Shown in pieces: positions 35,310 through 43,421 of a DNA stretch of 64,000 bases; the stretch's first letter is position 1, and each line of letters begins with the position of its first letter. The stretch is from Paenibacillus sp. AN1007 (GTDB taxonomy: Bacteria; Bacillota; Bacilli; Paenibacillales; Paenibacillaceae): positions 3,993,501 to 4,057,500 of the forward strand of contig NZ_CP159992.1 of assembly GCF_040702995.1 (NCBI RefSeq), given 5' to 3'. Both the position numbers and the translations under genes were made by a program. The notes beneath the pieces are model-generated. The model was not told the DNA's origin and did not search any database. It worked only from the letters and a program-made list of their open reading frames with translations.

Positions 35310-35813
35310 CTATCTCTGGATGATGTGTCTGATATCGTTGGGATCACGATAGTTAACAAGTTCCCTTTTCAGAAAAACAGGATAAATCTCCATGTGCTCA
35401 AGCTCTCGCAACGGGAACCAGCGAAACGTCAGTTCGCCATCACGCTCCAAACCATTGAACTCAGCCTCATCATAGTACGCATGTCCTTCGGGTAACGAGA
35501 TCACGTAATAGAACCCAATCTCGTGCATGTTCATGCCATCGTATTCATAAAAGTCTTCGCAAACACAGGCAAGCTTCCCGACCCGGACATGTACCCCAAT
35601 CTCCTCCATCATCTCTCGCCGAACAGCATCCTCTGTTGATTCGTTCATTTCTACCCGCCCTCCGGGCAGGTTCCAGAAATCATCCTGTTTCGCCTGATGC
35701 AAAAGAACTCTGTCCGCATGCATTACGATCCCTGCCACGCGAAAGTTAAATCGGCCGCCGTTCTGCACATACGATATATTGCTGTTCAATGAATTCGTCA
35801 CTTGGCTGCCCAT
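35310..35813 (-). CDS. Nudix hydrolase
   Basis: A 167-residue Nudix protein with the box GGRVEMNESTEDAVRREMME followed by EIGV. N-terminal FRVAGIVMHADRVLLHQAKQ and the later FYYVISLPEGHAYYD are seen in YjhB-like Nudix enzymes of Bacilli. Its start overlaps the end of a small membrane-protein gene by 16 bp, and the histidine phosphatase follows after 11 bp, so all three are one unit. Substrate unknown. Confidence 0.88.
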   Translation of the reverse strand: MGSQVTNSLNSNISYVQNGGRFNFRVAGIVMHADRVLLHQAKQDDFWNLPGGRVEMNESTEDAVRREMMEEIGVHVRVGKLACVCEDFYEYDGMNMHEIGFYYVISLPEGHAYYDEAEFNGLERDGELTFRWFPLRELEHMEIYPVFLKRELVNYRDPNDIRHIIQR

Positions 35814-35986
35814 CCATCAACAAACCCGTTCTGAAATCCATTCACAAACGAAGGAATAAATAGTACAAGCAGCAGAAGCAGGCTGGCAATCCCCCATCTA
35901 AAGAAAGATTTACGCCTGCTTACTGCACCCCTGATGAACAACAACACTGTAACCACGATCAGACCAATCTCTACATATTCCATCAT
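35798..35986 (-). CDS. small membrane protein, unknown
   Basis: A 62-residue protein with two membrane segments (about residues 6-21 and 30-48) joined by a basic turn (SRRKSFFR). GGAGG lies before the start. It overlaps the Nudix gene by 16 bp, which suggests translational coupling. Not recognised. Confidence 0.55.
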   Translation of the reverse strand: MMEYVEIGLIVVTVLLFIRGAVSRRKSFFRWGIASLLLLLVLFIPSFVNGFQNGFVDGWAAK

Positions 35987-36036
35987 TCATACCATCCTCC
36001 GTTATGTATAATTCCTCGATGCCTTAATTCCATCTA

Positions 36037-36288
36037 CTATTCATAGATTTTGCCCATATACATGATCTGAGCAGAGCGTTTCCATGGATTATCCGGCTTC
36101 TCGTAGTGCGTTAATCCATTAACCGATTCCTGCCCCCACTCGGATGCAGCTTCCAGAAAGGATTCTATCGCATCATGCTGCCATTCATCTGGACAGGACT
36201 GCCGGTCTTGGCTTAGCGCACTCAAAAATGCAATAAAAGTCGCCTCATCCTTCACTTCATTGACAAGCTCGAATAATATCTTATTCAT
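36037..36288 (-). CDS. DUF7660-type small acidic protein
   Basis: An 83-residue acidic protein: LFELVNEVKDEATFIAFLSA, then WQHDAIESFLEAASEWGQES and a PWKRSAQIMYMGKIYE end. This matches the small DUF7660 family, of unknown function, often met singly or near toxin-immunity genes. The start at 36288 follows GGAAGGAG; a longer frame overlaps the lipoprotein gene upstream. It lies 35 bp after that lipoprotein gene. Confidence 0.7.
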   Translation of the reverse strand: MNKILFELVNEVKDEATFIAFLSALSQDRQSCPDEWQHDAIESFLEAASEWGQESVNGLTHYEKPDNPWKRSAQIMYMGKIYE

Positions 36289-36323
36289 CGCTGCTCCTTC
36301 CTTCTTACGTGTCCATCCTATTG

Positions 36324-36839
36324 TTAATCGATGTCTGCAATGAACCATTGTGCTGCATCGCCGTCCGTTTTCTTTCGTTGAAAGACCATCATGGAGCTGT
36401 ACTCATTCTCGTCTCCCGCCCTTAATTCTGTAACGTTTACGGTTGCTTCATAGATCTTCCGTTGTTCCGTAATCTTAATATCACTTAACGCAATCACTTT
36501 GCGGACCTTATATTCAGACATGCCGCTTACAGGAGCCCTAGGTGTAAACAAGCTCATATATCCCTCTTCATCTTGTTCATATAAATAACGCAAACGAGCG
36601 TTCATTTGTTTGACAATGGCCAGTTTATCCCCCGCATATATCCTCTCATCAATATATTCCGGCGGGGCATCCTCATCTTGTAATTGTGAAGGAGAAGCTG
36701 CCGACTCATCTCCGGTGACTTCTTCATGGTTCACACTGCTCGGCGAAGCTGTTTTCTGTGTATCCTCTGGCGCTTCTTTATTCTGGCAGGCCGTAACAAG
36801 CAAAATCATGCCCAATATAAAAGCTAACCTCTGGATCAT
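36324..36839 (-). CDS. putative lipoprotein, unknown
   Basis: A 171-residue secreted lipoprotein. The signal peptide ends in the lipobox LLVTAC; a serine- and glutamate-rich linker follows (about residues 22-65), then a globular domain of about 100 residues with MNARLRYLYEQDEEGYMSLF and YEATVNVTELRAGDE, the form of small NTF2-like or DUF-type lipoprotein domains. It starts after GGGAGTG. Not recognised in detail. Confidence 0.7.
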   Translation of the reverse strand: MIQRLAFILGMILLVTACQNKEAPEDTQKTASPSSVNHEEVTGDESAASPSQLQDEDAPPEYIDERIYAGDKLAIVKQMNARLRYLYEQDEEGYMSLFTPRAPVSGMSEYKVRKVIALSDIKITEQRKIYEATVNVTELRAGDENEYSSMMVFQRKKTDGDAAQWFIADID

Positions 36840-36977
36840 GCTTCTTCACTCCCTACTCCTTTTCCACCAAATGAATTCCTGTTGTTGTCTAATTTTCTCT
36901 CAGGTACATCATAACCCATAATGTGGAATTTGCGAACGTATAAATGAAGTTAACTTCCATGCCTCCGTGCTCTCACA

Positions 36978-37029
36978 TAAAAAAACACGCTGTCATGCAT
37001 GGATTGAACCATACATTGAACAAGCGTGA
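36978..37029 (-). terminator. long hairpin terminator after the immunity-like gene
   Basis: On the minus strand CACGCT and GTATGG arms pair with CCATGC and AGCGTG, followed by seven T. It closes the LytTR to immunity-like gene cluster (38.45-37.1 kb). The rest of the 257-bp gap to the lipoprotein gene shows no gene. Confidence 0.8.
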
Positions 37030-37096
37030 TAACCGGTTATTTACTGCCTCCAATTCCCCCACACTGAACATCAGCCGGGACTCAGCCCTGATACAG

Positions 37097-37447
37097 TTAT
37101 CTGTTCAAAAGCCCCTCATCAAACCATACATCCTCGTAATCCTCGGCAATCAGGAATCTCCAACCCGGAGCAAGTCCAAGATACGGCTTGATTTTGGGGT
37201 CCCAATCATCGATATGTGCCGTATGCAGCGGTACGAAGAAATCATCGGCATCGGAGTACTCTTCAGCCCAAATGTACCAACCGGTCGTATCGCCCTCAGG
37301 CTGAATGCGCATCCCGTGAATCGGTTCGCGCTTTTCCTTAACGTTCCAGGCAATTCCCACCTTCAGGTGTAGTTCACTTGGAACGTAGTCTGCCTTGTAT
37401 TTCCTGCACAGCTGTTTCTGCATCACTTCAGCAGTCTCTGGCTTCAA
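37097..37447 (-). CDS. Imm33/DUF2185-like immunity-type protein (tentative)
   Basis: A 116-residue acidic protein. The core LKVGIAWNVKEKREPIHGMR, then GDTTGWYIWAEEYSD, PLHTAHIDDW and the closing GLAPGWRFLIAEDYEDVWFD resembles DUF2185/Imm33 proteins, some of which are immunity proteins of polymorphic toxins. TTG start after GGAGGG. It is the last gene of a cluster with LytTR, DUF3021 and a 36-codon ORF. No toxin gene is visible. The family link is by pattern only. Confidence 0.5.
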   Translation of the reverse strand: MKPETAEVMQKQLCRKYKADYVPSELHLKVGIAWNVKEKREPIHGMRIQPEGDTTGWYIWAEEYSDADDFFVPLHTAHIDDWDPKIKPYLGLAPGWRFLIAEDYEDVWFDEGLLNR

Positions 37448-37470
37448 TATCTATCCCTCCTTTTTTGGCA

Positions 37471-37581
37471 TCAAACGCCATAGTACGCCTTGTATCCAGA
37501 CAACCACTGATCTTTGGAGAAATCCACAAAGTCATAGAGCTCGCACTGTTTAAGATACAGCAGCAGCTCATCTTCGTTCAT
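37471..37581 (-). CDS. 36-residue small protein
   Basis: A short frame starting with ATG seven bases after AGGGTG and ending in TGA 23 bp before the next gene, whose own GGAGG lies in that gap. It reads MNEDELLLYLKQCELYDFVD, then SKDQWLSGYKAYYGV: acidic, aromatic-rich and amphipathic. It sits 11 bp after the DUF3021 gene. The tight spacing and ribosome sites on both sides support translation. Function unknown; it may also be the remnant of a longer gene. Confidence 0.5.
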   Translation of the reverse strand: MNEDELLLYLKQCELYDFVDFSKDQWLSGYKAYYGV

Positions 37582-37592
37582 AGCTGTTCACC

Positions 37593-38006
37593 CTACTTTA
37601 GAATATCGTTTAACTCTTCCGCTTTCTTCCTGCTGTCTATTCTAGCATAAAAATAAAACGCTATAACGTGCAGCACGATTGACAGCAGCCACATTCCCGG
37701 GAACCAAGGCGCGATTAACTCAAACATTTCCCTCGAAAAAAGCCAAACGATTACCATCCCCCCGGCGATATTACATGTAGAAGAAATGACGATATTCCAC
37801 AGCGGTTTTAGCGTAAAATGATTCCACAGTGCGCTGTACATCACCCCGAACAGCACAGCGGCAGCGAACGAAATGCCTGCCACATTCCACAGAAACGTCA
37901 TACGGATCGGCTGGTTGTGATAGAACAGTGTCAGCAGCAGCGTTACCCAGAGTGTCGTGACTGTGAATACTTGAAAAAAGGATTGTTTAAGTTGTTGTAC
38001 CATCAT
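37593..38006 (-). CDS. DUF3021 membrane protein
   Basis: A 137-residue protein with four predicted membrane helices (about residues 12-29, 40-60, 68-90, 103-122). FNNAG-like and FWFS-like motifs of DUF3021 are partly visible (WNVAGISFAAAVLFG). DUF3021 genes commonly follow a LytTR-type DNA-binding gene and form a two-gene unit thought to work as a membrane-linked regulator, as here: the start overlaps the LytTR gene stop by 4 bp, with AGGAGG between. What it senses is unknown. Confidence 0.75.
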   Translation of the reverse strand: MMVQQLKQSFFQVFTVTTLWVTLLLTLFYHNQPIRMTFLWNVAGISFAAAVLFGVMYSALWNHFTLKPLWNIVISSTCNIAGGMVIVWLFSREMFELIAPWFPGMWLLSIVLHVIAFYFYARIDSRKKAEELNDILK

Positions 38007-38452
38007 AATTTCCTCCTAAAGTTTTTCATATAGAATCGACTTACATAATAGCTTGAACCATCAGTCAGGTTGACCTGAACTCTGGCATGTTCCGCAGCTG
38101 AGAAGCTGCCGATATGCCTGGTGTTAATGATCGTCTGATTGTTGATTCTGACAAGTGTAGTGTCCTGCTCCTGCAGCTCTTGCTCCACATACTTCAAACG
38201 CTGATTAAGCAGGTACCTTTCCCCCGTAATAACACTCACGCCGCACATCCGATCTTCGGATACAATGGCAGCCACCGTGCTGAGCTTGATCCTTACGTTA
38301 CGGTTGTTCCTTGCCTGGATGACAACGAGTTCATGTTCCATTTGACTCATCGCTTCCCGAATACGATCCCACTTTGATTGATCTTCAGGGTGAGTTATTA
38401 TTTTCGCCTCATTCGGCTGCATCTCCTGACTTTCTTCAAAAAAGACTTTCAC
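38003..38452 (-). CDS. LytTR-family DNA-binding regulator
   Basis: About 149 residues. The C-terminal LytTR domain is clear: VIQARNNRNVRIKLSTVAAI, VITGERYLLNQRLKYVEQEL, then LVRINNQTIINTRHIGSFSA and a YYVSRFYMKNFRRKL end. It lacks a receiver domain, so it is the stand-alone type that pairs with DUF3021 membrane proteins. GTG start at 38452, seven bases after AGGAGG. Such pairs usually regulate their own or an adjacent transporter gene. The downstream immunity-like gene may be the regulated partner. Confidence 0.88.
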   Translation of the reverse strand: MKVFFEESQEMQPNEAKIITHPEDQSKWDRIREAMSQMEHELVVIQARNNRNVRIKLSTVAAIVSEDRMCGVSVITGERYLLNQRLKYVEQELQEQDTTLVRINNQTIINTRHIGSFSAAEHARVQVNLTDGSSYYVSRFYMKNFRRKL

Positions 38453-38564
38453 ACGATGTCCTCCTCTCACCACTCATATTACATATCCGCCAGCACAATT
38501 CCCACGATATTGCGTTTTGCTGCATGAATCTGCAGTTTCGCTGCACTCGTTTAGAAAAATGAAA

Positions 38565-38591
38565 CAAAAAAACTACTCTTTTCAGAGTAGT
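38565..38591 (-). terminator. rho-independent terminator after the 38.6-kb gene
   Basis: A perfect 8-bp stem ACTACTCT / AGAGTAGT with a GAAA-type tetraloop, followed on the minus strand by seven T. It closes the pair at 38603-39657 and separates it from the LytTR gene. Confidence 0.9.
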
Positions 38592-38602
38592 CTCCTGCAG
38601 CT

Positions 38603-39112
38603 TCATACTTCTTCCTTCATCTCCACTACCGTGTCCTGATGATGCCGAACCCACTCATTCATCGCCATAATCCCTTTCTGTGAAGCCTCCTGATATGCCG
38701 CGTATACCCGTTCAGTTCGCTGGCGCAGCTGCGGGTCATGATCCAGATCGGTTGGCGATACCTCCTGCCATGTTTCTCCTGATTTTTTAGCATCGGCTAT
38801 CAAAGCCTCAATGTCATCCAGAATACGAACCATTCCATCTAACTGAAAGAACTGCATGCCTTTTCTGATCCCGTTCCAGCTCTGCAGATCCATGATATGA
38901 TATGCCGAGAACCAGTAAAACTCAGCCAGACTCCGGGTATGATTATGATACGAGTAAAATAGGTACAGCGCCTGCTGCCCCTCATTCAGCTGCAGATACA
39001 CCTCTCTTTTAGCCGCCAGATCCTGTCCGCGCACAGAGAGCAGCATCGGTTCAATGCACAGCCAGCTTAATTGGTGCGAATCCAAATCTTCTCTTTTAAT
39101 CGCAGCTTTCAT
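38603..39112 (-). CDS. unrecognised soluble protein
   Basis: A 169-residue, mostly helical protein that I do not recognise. A repeated alternation of aromatic residues stands out (YLFYSYHNHTRSLAEFYWFS, then AYHIMDLQSWNGIRKGMQFF). The C-terminus is charged. The start at 39112 follows AGGAGC. It lies 29 bp after the DUF4188 gene, so the two are probably co-transcribed. No motif for an enzyme is visible. Confidence 0.6.
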   Translation of the reverse strand: MKAAIKREDLDSHQLSWLCIEPMLLSVRGQDLAAKREVYLQLNEGQQALYLFYSYHNHTRSLAEFYWFSAYHIMDLQSWNGIRKGMQFFQLDGMVRILDDIEALIADAKKSGETWQEVSPTDLDHDPQLRQRTERVYAAYQEASQKGIMAMNEWVRHHQDTVVEMKEEV

Positions 39113-39141
39113 TATATGCTCCTCTCTATTCATCATTTGCA

Positions 39142-39657
39142 CTATTCCTTGTTCCGCGGGTTCTCTGGTACCTCTACTGCCGGTTCGTTCTCCCCGCCCA
39201 TTCTGCGCCTTGATGTTGCCCGTCTTCCTGATGCAGGTACATGATCGGATACTTTCGCCAGTCCAAACTTCGGCATGTTGGCATAGATGCTTTCGTGCGA
39301 ACCTGTTTGAGCTTTATATGTCTCATGGTAGATTCCCACAGAACCGTCGGAGCCGATCGACTTATTAAATCGTTTCCATGCCTCCAGATGTAATCCGCCA
39401 CGCGCATAAGTTTCCAACTCGTCGTATGAACGCCAGTACTGCAGCAGGGTTACTCCGCGCCAGTTCACCAGAAATTCTGTACCTAAAAATCCGGTGTCCG
39501 GGTTCTGATATAATTCTTTAATCATCGGCCCCATAGAGTTGAACACAGGCAGCCACTTATGAATCGCCCACAGCCGATTAATTCTCATGCCAATAATAAA
39601 AACAACGAACTCTCCCTCGATCTGAGCGGTGTATCTTCCCTTATATATTTTCGCCAC
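39142..39657 (-). CDS. DUF4188 (monooxygenase-like fold) protein
   Basis: A 171-residue protein: KIYKGRYTAQIEGEFVVFII at the start, GMRINRLWAIHKWLPVFNSM, and LQYWRSYDELETYARGG. This is the DUF4188 pattern, a ferredoxin-like (Dabb/ABM-like) fold with a conserved GMRINR turn. GTG start after GGGAGG. The C-terminal 35 residues are arginine- and glutamate-rich and probably disordered. Function unknown; some DUF4188 genes are co-located with stress or secondary-metabolism genes. Confidence 0.8.
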   Translation of the reverse strand: MAKIYKGRYTAQIEGEFVVFIIGMRINRLWAIHKWLPVFNSMGPMIKELYQNPDTGFLGTEFLVNWRGVTLLQYWRSYDELETYARGGLHLEAWKRFNKSIGSDGSVGIYHETYKAQTGSHESIYANMPKFGLAKVSDHVPASGRRATSRRRMGGENEPAVEVPENPRNKE

Positions 39658-39704
39658 ACGGCTGCCTCCCTGTCTGATGGATCGAATCCTTTAATTAATC
39701 TGTA

Positions 39705-39899
39705 CTATTCGGCCAATTCGTTCATACGCATTACCATGACAACCTCCTCAGTTCCCTTATGGAGCGAAGCAAGTTGACGTGCCATATCCCCCAGCGCATC
39801 CGAAAGCCACGAAACCGGGAGCTCAACCCGTTCGTGCGTCTTATATTCAATTGATACATCCAGCCAGCCATGCGGCTCCAGCGTCAGTGTGATGTCCAT
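39705..39899 (-). CDS. small acidic protein, unknown
   Basis: A 64-residue protein: a beta-strand-rich start (DITLTLEPHGWLDVSIEY) followed by an amphipathic helix (LSDALGDMARQLASLHKG). It starts 1 bp after the GNAT stop, after GGGGAG. The form resembles small acidic immunity-type or regulatory proteins, but I do not recognise it. Confidence 0.55.
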   Translation of the reverse strand: MDITLTLEPHGWLDVSIEYKTHERVELPVSWLSDALGDMARQLASLHKGTEEVVMVMRMNELAE

Positions 39900-39900
39900 T

Positions 39901-40395
39901 CTATCTCCCCGATCTCATCAAGCTGTAGTGCAAAATATACTGCATACCCTGCCTGCCCATTCTTCTGACCCCCAAGTCGAGGAAACCGGATTTCAAATAC
40001 AGCTGCCGTGCAGCCTGGTTTGCTTCATTCACCGCGAGAATAATCTCGTTCATCTCAGGATGAAACTTGCGTACCCAGGCAGGCAATCTTTTCATCGCCT
40101 CCAATGCATACCCTTTCCCCTGCTGTTCCATCGATATGGACAGCGCACGAATGAGAATTTTGCAATCCGACTCTGCTGGCTCTACGTATTCTGAACCTTT
40201 GTGTAAAACAAAGAATCCTACAGGCACCGCCCCACATAAAATAACAACCGGATCTTTGTCCGGATTCGTCACAGCCTCTTCAATCACTGCAGCAGGCATC
40301 GCCGTAAAGTCCATCTGTTCCTTTTTCAGCATAAAATGGGTCAACGCTTGATAATACTGCTCTTCGTAAGATACCAAACGAATTTCCTTATCCAC
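39901..40395 (-). CDS. GNAT-family N-acetyltransferase
   Basis: A 164-residue acetyltransferase. Motif A SISMEQQGKGYALEAMKRLP is followed by ILAVNEANQAARQLYLKSGF; the N-terminal half has VVILCGAVPVGFFVLHKGSE, the usual strand-turn-strand. GTG start. It is 1 bp before a small acidic protein gene and about 24 bp after the phospholipase-C-like gene, so the three form a unit. Substrate unknown. Confidence 0.85.
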   Translation of the reverse strand: MDKEIRLVSYEEQYYQALTHFMLKKEQMDFTAMPAAVIEEAVTNPDKDPVVILCGAVPVGFFVLHKGSEYVEPAESDCKILIRALSISMEQQGKGYALEAMKRLPAWVRKFHPEMNEIILAVNEANQAARQLYLKSGFLDLGVRRMGRQGMQYILHYSLMRSGR

Positions 40396-40419
40396 CCTGC
40401 AACCTCTCTTTCCGCCTCG

Positions 40420-41055
40420 CTAAGACTGCAGCTGCTCATAGATCTGCCATTCTTTGAATCTGGTTTTCAAGTCGGAAGCCGTTTTATGTATAAATTCCGT
40501 TACTGTCTCCATTGTCAGTATTTTTAGATCACCATCAGGTTCATTCTCAGAGTATGCGAAGAAATCAAACTTTTCTTCCCTATACGCGCATACCTCCTGC
40601 GCTTTCAAGCCGCCGAACTCATACCCTTTCGCTATCCTCAACTGATCTAACCATTCCGAAGCTCCAGCGTATTCACGCCGTATTCTGAACTCCAGCTTCT
40701 TGACGTCATGGGTGTAAATCTCTCTTCCATTCGGGTCCGCTTCATATGGAGGATAGATCTGAAAAGTCCACTCCCGGTCCGTATAGATATGGGCAATATA
40801 ACCGCATAGATAATGCAAAAACTGGGGGTCACGCCGCATCCGAAGCACGTTCATTTCCGAAGCCATAACCTGCTGTAAATCGGTATCTGCGGCAAATTGG
40901 TGTTCTGTGGCCATAAGGTGAGTCTTCGCTTTTTCACTGCGTACATTGGTTCTCACATGAATGGAATCCGGAGCTAAGCTTCCCAGCAATAATGTCGGAG
41001 ATGGATGCGGTACGATTTCGGATGCAATTGCAAAATGAACCATAGGCCAAGGCAA
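40420..41055 (-). CDS. zinc-dependent phospholipase C-like hydrolase
   Basis: A 211-residue protein, the intact paralogue of the broken gene at 29.5-30.2 kb. MPWPMVHFAIASEIV, LGSLAPDSIHVR, KTHLMATEHQF and HYLCGYIAHIYTDREW carry histidines and aspartates placed as in the PF00882 zinc-dependent phospholipase C family. TTG start after GGGGGG; an ATG three codons in is possible, but the paralogue also begins at this position. No signal peptide, so it should act inside the cell. The true substrate is not known. Confidence 0.65.
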   Translation of the reverse strand: MPWPMVHFAIASEIVPHPSPTLLLGSLAPDSIHVRTNVRSEKAKTHLMATEHQFAADTDLQQVMASEMNVLRMRRDPQFLHYLCGYIAHIYTDREWTFQIYPPYEADPNGREIYTHDVKKLEFRIRREYAGASEWLDQLRIAKGYEFGGLKAQEVCAYREEKFDFFAYSENEPDGDLKILTMETVTEFIHKTASDLKTRFKEWQIYEQLQS

Positions 41056-41091
41056 TAGAAGCCCCCCTTATATTCAAGAAATGTTGTTATT

Positions 41092-41556
41092 TCAACTGCG
41101 AAGCAATGTGTTCTTACCTTCAATCAAGTCGATAAATACAGGCTGCTGCACCTTATTAATTACATTCAGATCAATCTCATCGAGACTGTGAAAAACGAGC
41201 TGCAGAGACTCATGATGTTCGTCTTGAAATACAAGGGTTCTAAGATCGGGAGCCATCCGCCCGGACAGCTCTGCAGTAACATTAAATAAAAACATAACAA
41301 ATACGACTTTATTCCCGTCAGGGTATGTATATTTCATTCTTTCGCCGGTATATACGGCAGCCAGTTCATATGAGCTTACTTCCAATCCCGTCTCCTCTTT
41401 CACTTCCCTGATCATCGTCTCTTCGATCTGCTCGCCAGCATCCATTCCGCCGCCGGGTAGTCCCCAATCTCCATAATCCGATCTCCGTTGAAGCAAAATT
41501 CTCCCTGCATGGTCGCGAATAATCGCACCGCCAGTTACAATAATACGTCTGGTCAT
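41092..41556 (-). CDS. Nudix hydrolase
   Basis: A 154-residue Nudix enzyme with the box GGGMDAGEQIEETMIREVKE followed by ETGL. The N-terminal VTGGAIIRDHAGRILLQRRS and the later VFVMFLFNVTAELSG are typical of MutT/YtkD-like proteins. It lies 36 bp before the phospholipase-C-like gene on the same strand. The substrate is unknown; oxidised nucleotides or dinucleoside compounds are common. Confidence 0.9.
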   Translation of the reverse strand: MTRRIIVTGGAIIRDHAGRILLQRRSDYGDWGLPGGGMDAGEQIEETMIREVKEETGLEVSSYELAAVYTGERMKYTYPDGNKVVFVMFLFNVTAELSGRMAPDLRTLVFQDEHHESLQLVFHSLDEIDLNVINKVQQPVFIDLIEGKNTLLRS

Positions 41557-41642
41557 TCCAGTCCCTCTTTCACCAGATACTCATATGCCATTCAGCGCCT
41601 ACATCCTCCCTCATCATACTACAGATCTTTTCCAAAGCACAC

Positions 41643-41789
41643 TTATTCACCCATCATAACCCATGTATGGGAAAAGGGGAATCCAAAAAGGCCCTTTTTC
41701 TTCTCCAATAAGAGAGGAAACAGAGCCTTGTTATCTGCCCCAAACACAGACCGCCCGAGGGCGATAGTTTCTTTAAGAAGTTCATCCAT
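41643..41789 (-). CDS. 48-residue small protein, coupled to the upstream gene
   Basis: Its ATG shares a base with the TAA of the gene at 41789 (TAATG), and a GAAGGAAAC ribosome site lies inside that gene's end. It reads MDELLKETIALGRSVFGADN, then KALFPLLLEKKKGLFGFPFS and HTWVMMGE: an amphipathic helix followed by a hydrophobic-basic tail. Not recognised. The start overlap is the main reason to accept it. Confidence 0.45.
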   Translation of the reverse strand: MDELLKETIALGRSVFGADNKALFPLLLEKKKGLFGFPFSHTWVMMGE

Positions 41790-42013
41790 TATGCCTTGTT
41801 TCCTTCTTTCGGTACAAACAAAGCAGCAGCAAATGCAGCAGCACTTACAAGCGGTAACCAGGTCATCCAACCCATCATAATCAGTACAGGTGCCAGAATC
41901 AGAATGACACTGAAAAACACCATCAGCCTTAACTTTTTCCTGAATCCTTTGAGGGTCCAGATCACACCTGTGAACGAGAGAAGAAGTAAGAGAGCGTTGT
42001 AGTATACATCCAT
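41789..42013 (-). CDS. small two-helix membrane protein
   Basis: A 74-residue protein with two or three membrane segments (about residues 5-20, 29-47, 50-68) and a basic loop KGFRKKLR. It starts after AAAGGAGG. It ends in TAA overlapping the start of a 48-codon frame. I do not recognise the family. Confidence 0.6.
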   Translation of the reverse strand: MDVYYNALLLLLSFTGVIWTLKGFRKKLRLMVFFSVILILAPVLIMMGWMTWLPLVSAAAFAAALFVPKEGNKA

Positions 42014-42083
42014 ATCCTCCAGCCTCCTTTTAGAAAGTAAACGCTGTTCTTTGATCCATTTGGATATCTGCTTCCGTTACCAA

Positions 42084-42572
42084 CTATCGAATCAAATAAT
42101 CTACTACCGGATACGAGATTACATTACGGTCCCTGTATGTGGAGGATACCGCCTCAGTATGGGTGCTGAGAATGCCATTTTGCAGCATCACAGGCCTGAA
42201 ACCGCGTTCCGCTGCACCATTGTATGTGAACAGCACACACTCTTCTGCCGCAAATCCTGCGATAATGAGCAGTTCGATGCCCTGATTTTTCAAGGACTGC
42301 TCCAGTCCCGTTTGCCAGAATGCGTTGGAACTCTCTTTTGTGATCGTCATATCCTTCTCATCCACGTCAATCTCGGGAATGACTCGATACAGTTCCGGCT
42401 CTGCTCCCTCCATCCCCTCGACATCCTGCACATGTACAACTGCGTGGTCATTGGAGCGGAGTACGTTCGCCACATGATTAATATATTCGCAGGCATGGTC
42501 GATGGCCTTCTGATCCATCTGTTTGCGTACAATACTCTCCTGCATATCAATAATTAACAATCCTGCTTTCAT
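42084..42572 (-). CDS. isochorismatase-family cysteine hydrolase
   Basis: A 162-residue cytosolic hydrolase. The catalytic triad of the family is visible: D9 in GLLIIDMQES, a mid-chain lysine (in ITKESSNAFWQT), and the cysteine in IIAGFAAEECVLFT. The family splits small amides and isochorismate-like substrates; YcaC- and nicotinamidase-like members are the common forms in Bacilli. The start at 42572 follows AAGGAGAG. It lies 51 bp after the ATPase gene on the same strand. Substrate unknown. Confidence 0.88.
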   Translation of the reverse strand: MKAGLLIIDMQESIVRKQMDQKAIDHACEYINHVANVLRSNDHAVVHVQDVEGMEGAEPELYRVIPEIDVDEKDMTITKESSNAFWQTGLEQSLKNQGIELLIIAGFAAEECVLFTYNGAAERGFRPVMLQNGILSTHTEAVSSTYRDRNVISYPVVDYLIR

Positions 42573-42623
42573 CCCATCTCTCCTTAACTCGTTTGTTTTC
42601 CAGCTGGTTCCTGCGTTCTCCAT

Positions 42624-43337
42624 TTATTCATCCTTAAATAATTCATGCAGCATACGATCCCGATTCTCCAGAAAGCTGCGGGTGATCAGGTAATGATCCG
42701 TATCCTCGTACATCATTTTATGAATATGACCGTCATCAAAACTCAAAATCTCGGCCCCCGGATACCCAAGCAGAATGGGTGAATGTGTTGCAATAATAAA
42801 TTGCGAATGACCGGATAAATCATGGAGAATTCGCAGCAATGAGAGCTGCCGGGCTGGGGACAAAGCCGCTTCCGGCTCGTCAAGCAGATAAATGCCTTTG
42901 GAGCTGAAACGATTGATGAACAGATTAAGAAAAGACTCCCCATGGGACTGCTTATGCAGCGAACGCCCTCCATAGTATTGAAGTGATCCCGGCATCTCAT
43001 CGATATGGGATGCAAATTGATAGAACGACTCCGAGCGCATAAAAAAACCATTGGTGATCTTGGGCATCCAGGCCAGTCTCAAGTAGTCTCCAAGCGCTGA
43101 CTCTGACGCATGTGTCTCAAAATAGTTATTGCGCCCGCCCCCGGCAGTGTTGAATCCACACTGATGAGCGATGCCTTCGAGCAGCGTTGATTTTCCCGAA
43201 CCATTTTCACCCACGAAAAAAGTAACGTTATGGCTGAACTCCAAACGATCCAGAGATTCAATCGAGGGAATATGAAACGGATACTGCTCCGGATGATCAA
43301 TTTTGTCTGTCATCAATTCGACTCTTCGAAGATACAT
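42624..43337 (-). CDS. AAA-family ATPase (COG3910-like, ABC-type head)
   Basis: A 237-residue ATPase. Walker A is FFVGENGSGKST (G43-T51); a signature-like GGRSLHKQSHGESFLNLF follows, then Walker B IYLLDEPEAALSPARQLSLL and the switch histidine in FIIATHSPILL. It resembles stand-alone COG3910 ATPases with an ABC/SMC-type head but no membrane partner. AGGAGG lies before ATG 43337. A terminator separates it from the radical SAM gene, so they are not one unit. The role is unknown; related proteins are seen in nuclease or overcoming-lysogeny-type defence contexts. Confidence 0.8.
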   Translation of the reverse strand: MYLRRVELMTDKIDHPEQYPFHIPSIESLDRLEFSHNVTFFVGENGSGKSTLLEGIAHQCGFNTAGGGRNNYFETHASESALGDYLRLAWMPKITNGFFMRSESFYQFASHIDEMPGSLQYYGGRSLHKQSHGESFLNLFINRFSSKGIYLLDEPEAALSPARQLSLLRILHDLSGHSQFIIATHSPILLGYPGAEILSFDDGHIHKMMYEDTDHYLITRSFLENRDRMLHELFKDE

Positions 43338-43421
43338 GATCGACCTCCTGCACTGAGTTGACTCACGTTCATCTTCCTCCATCGTACCCTATAACCGTTT
43401 AAATGGGAAAGCTCTCCCATC

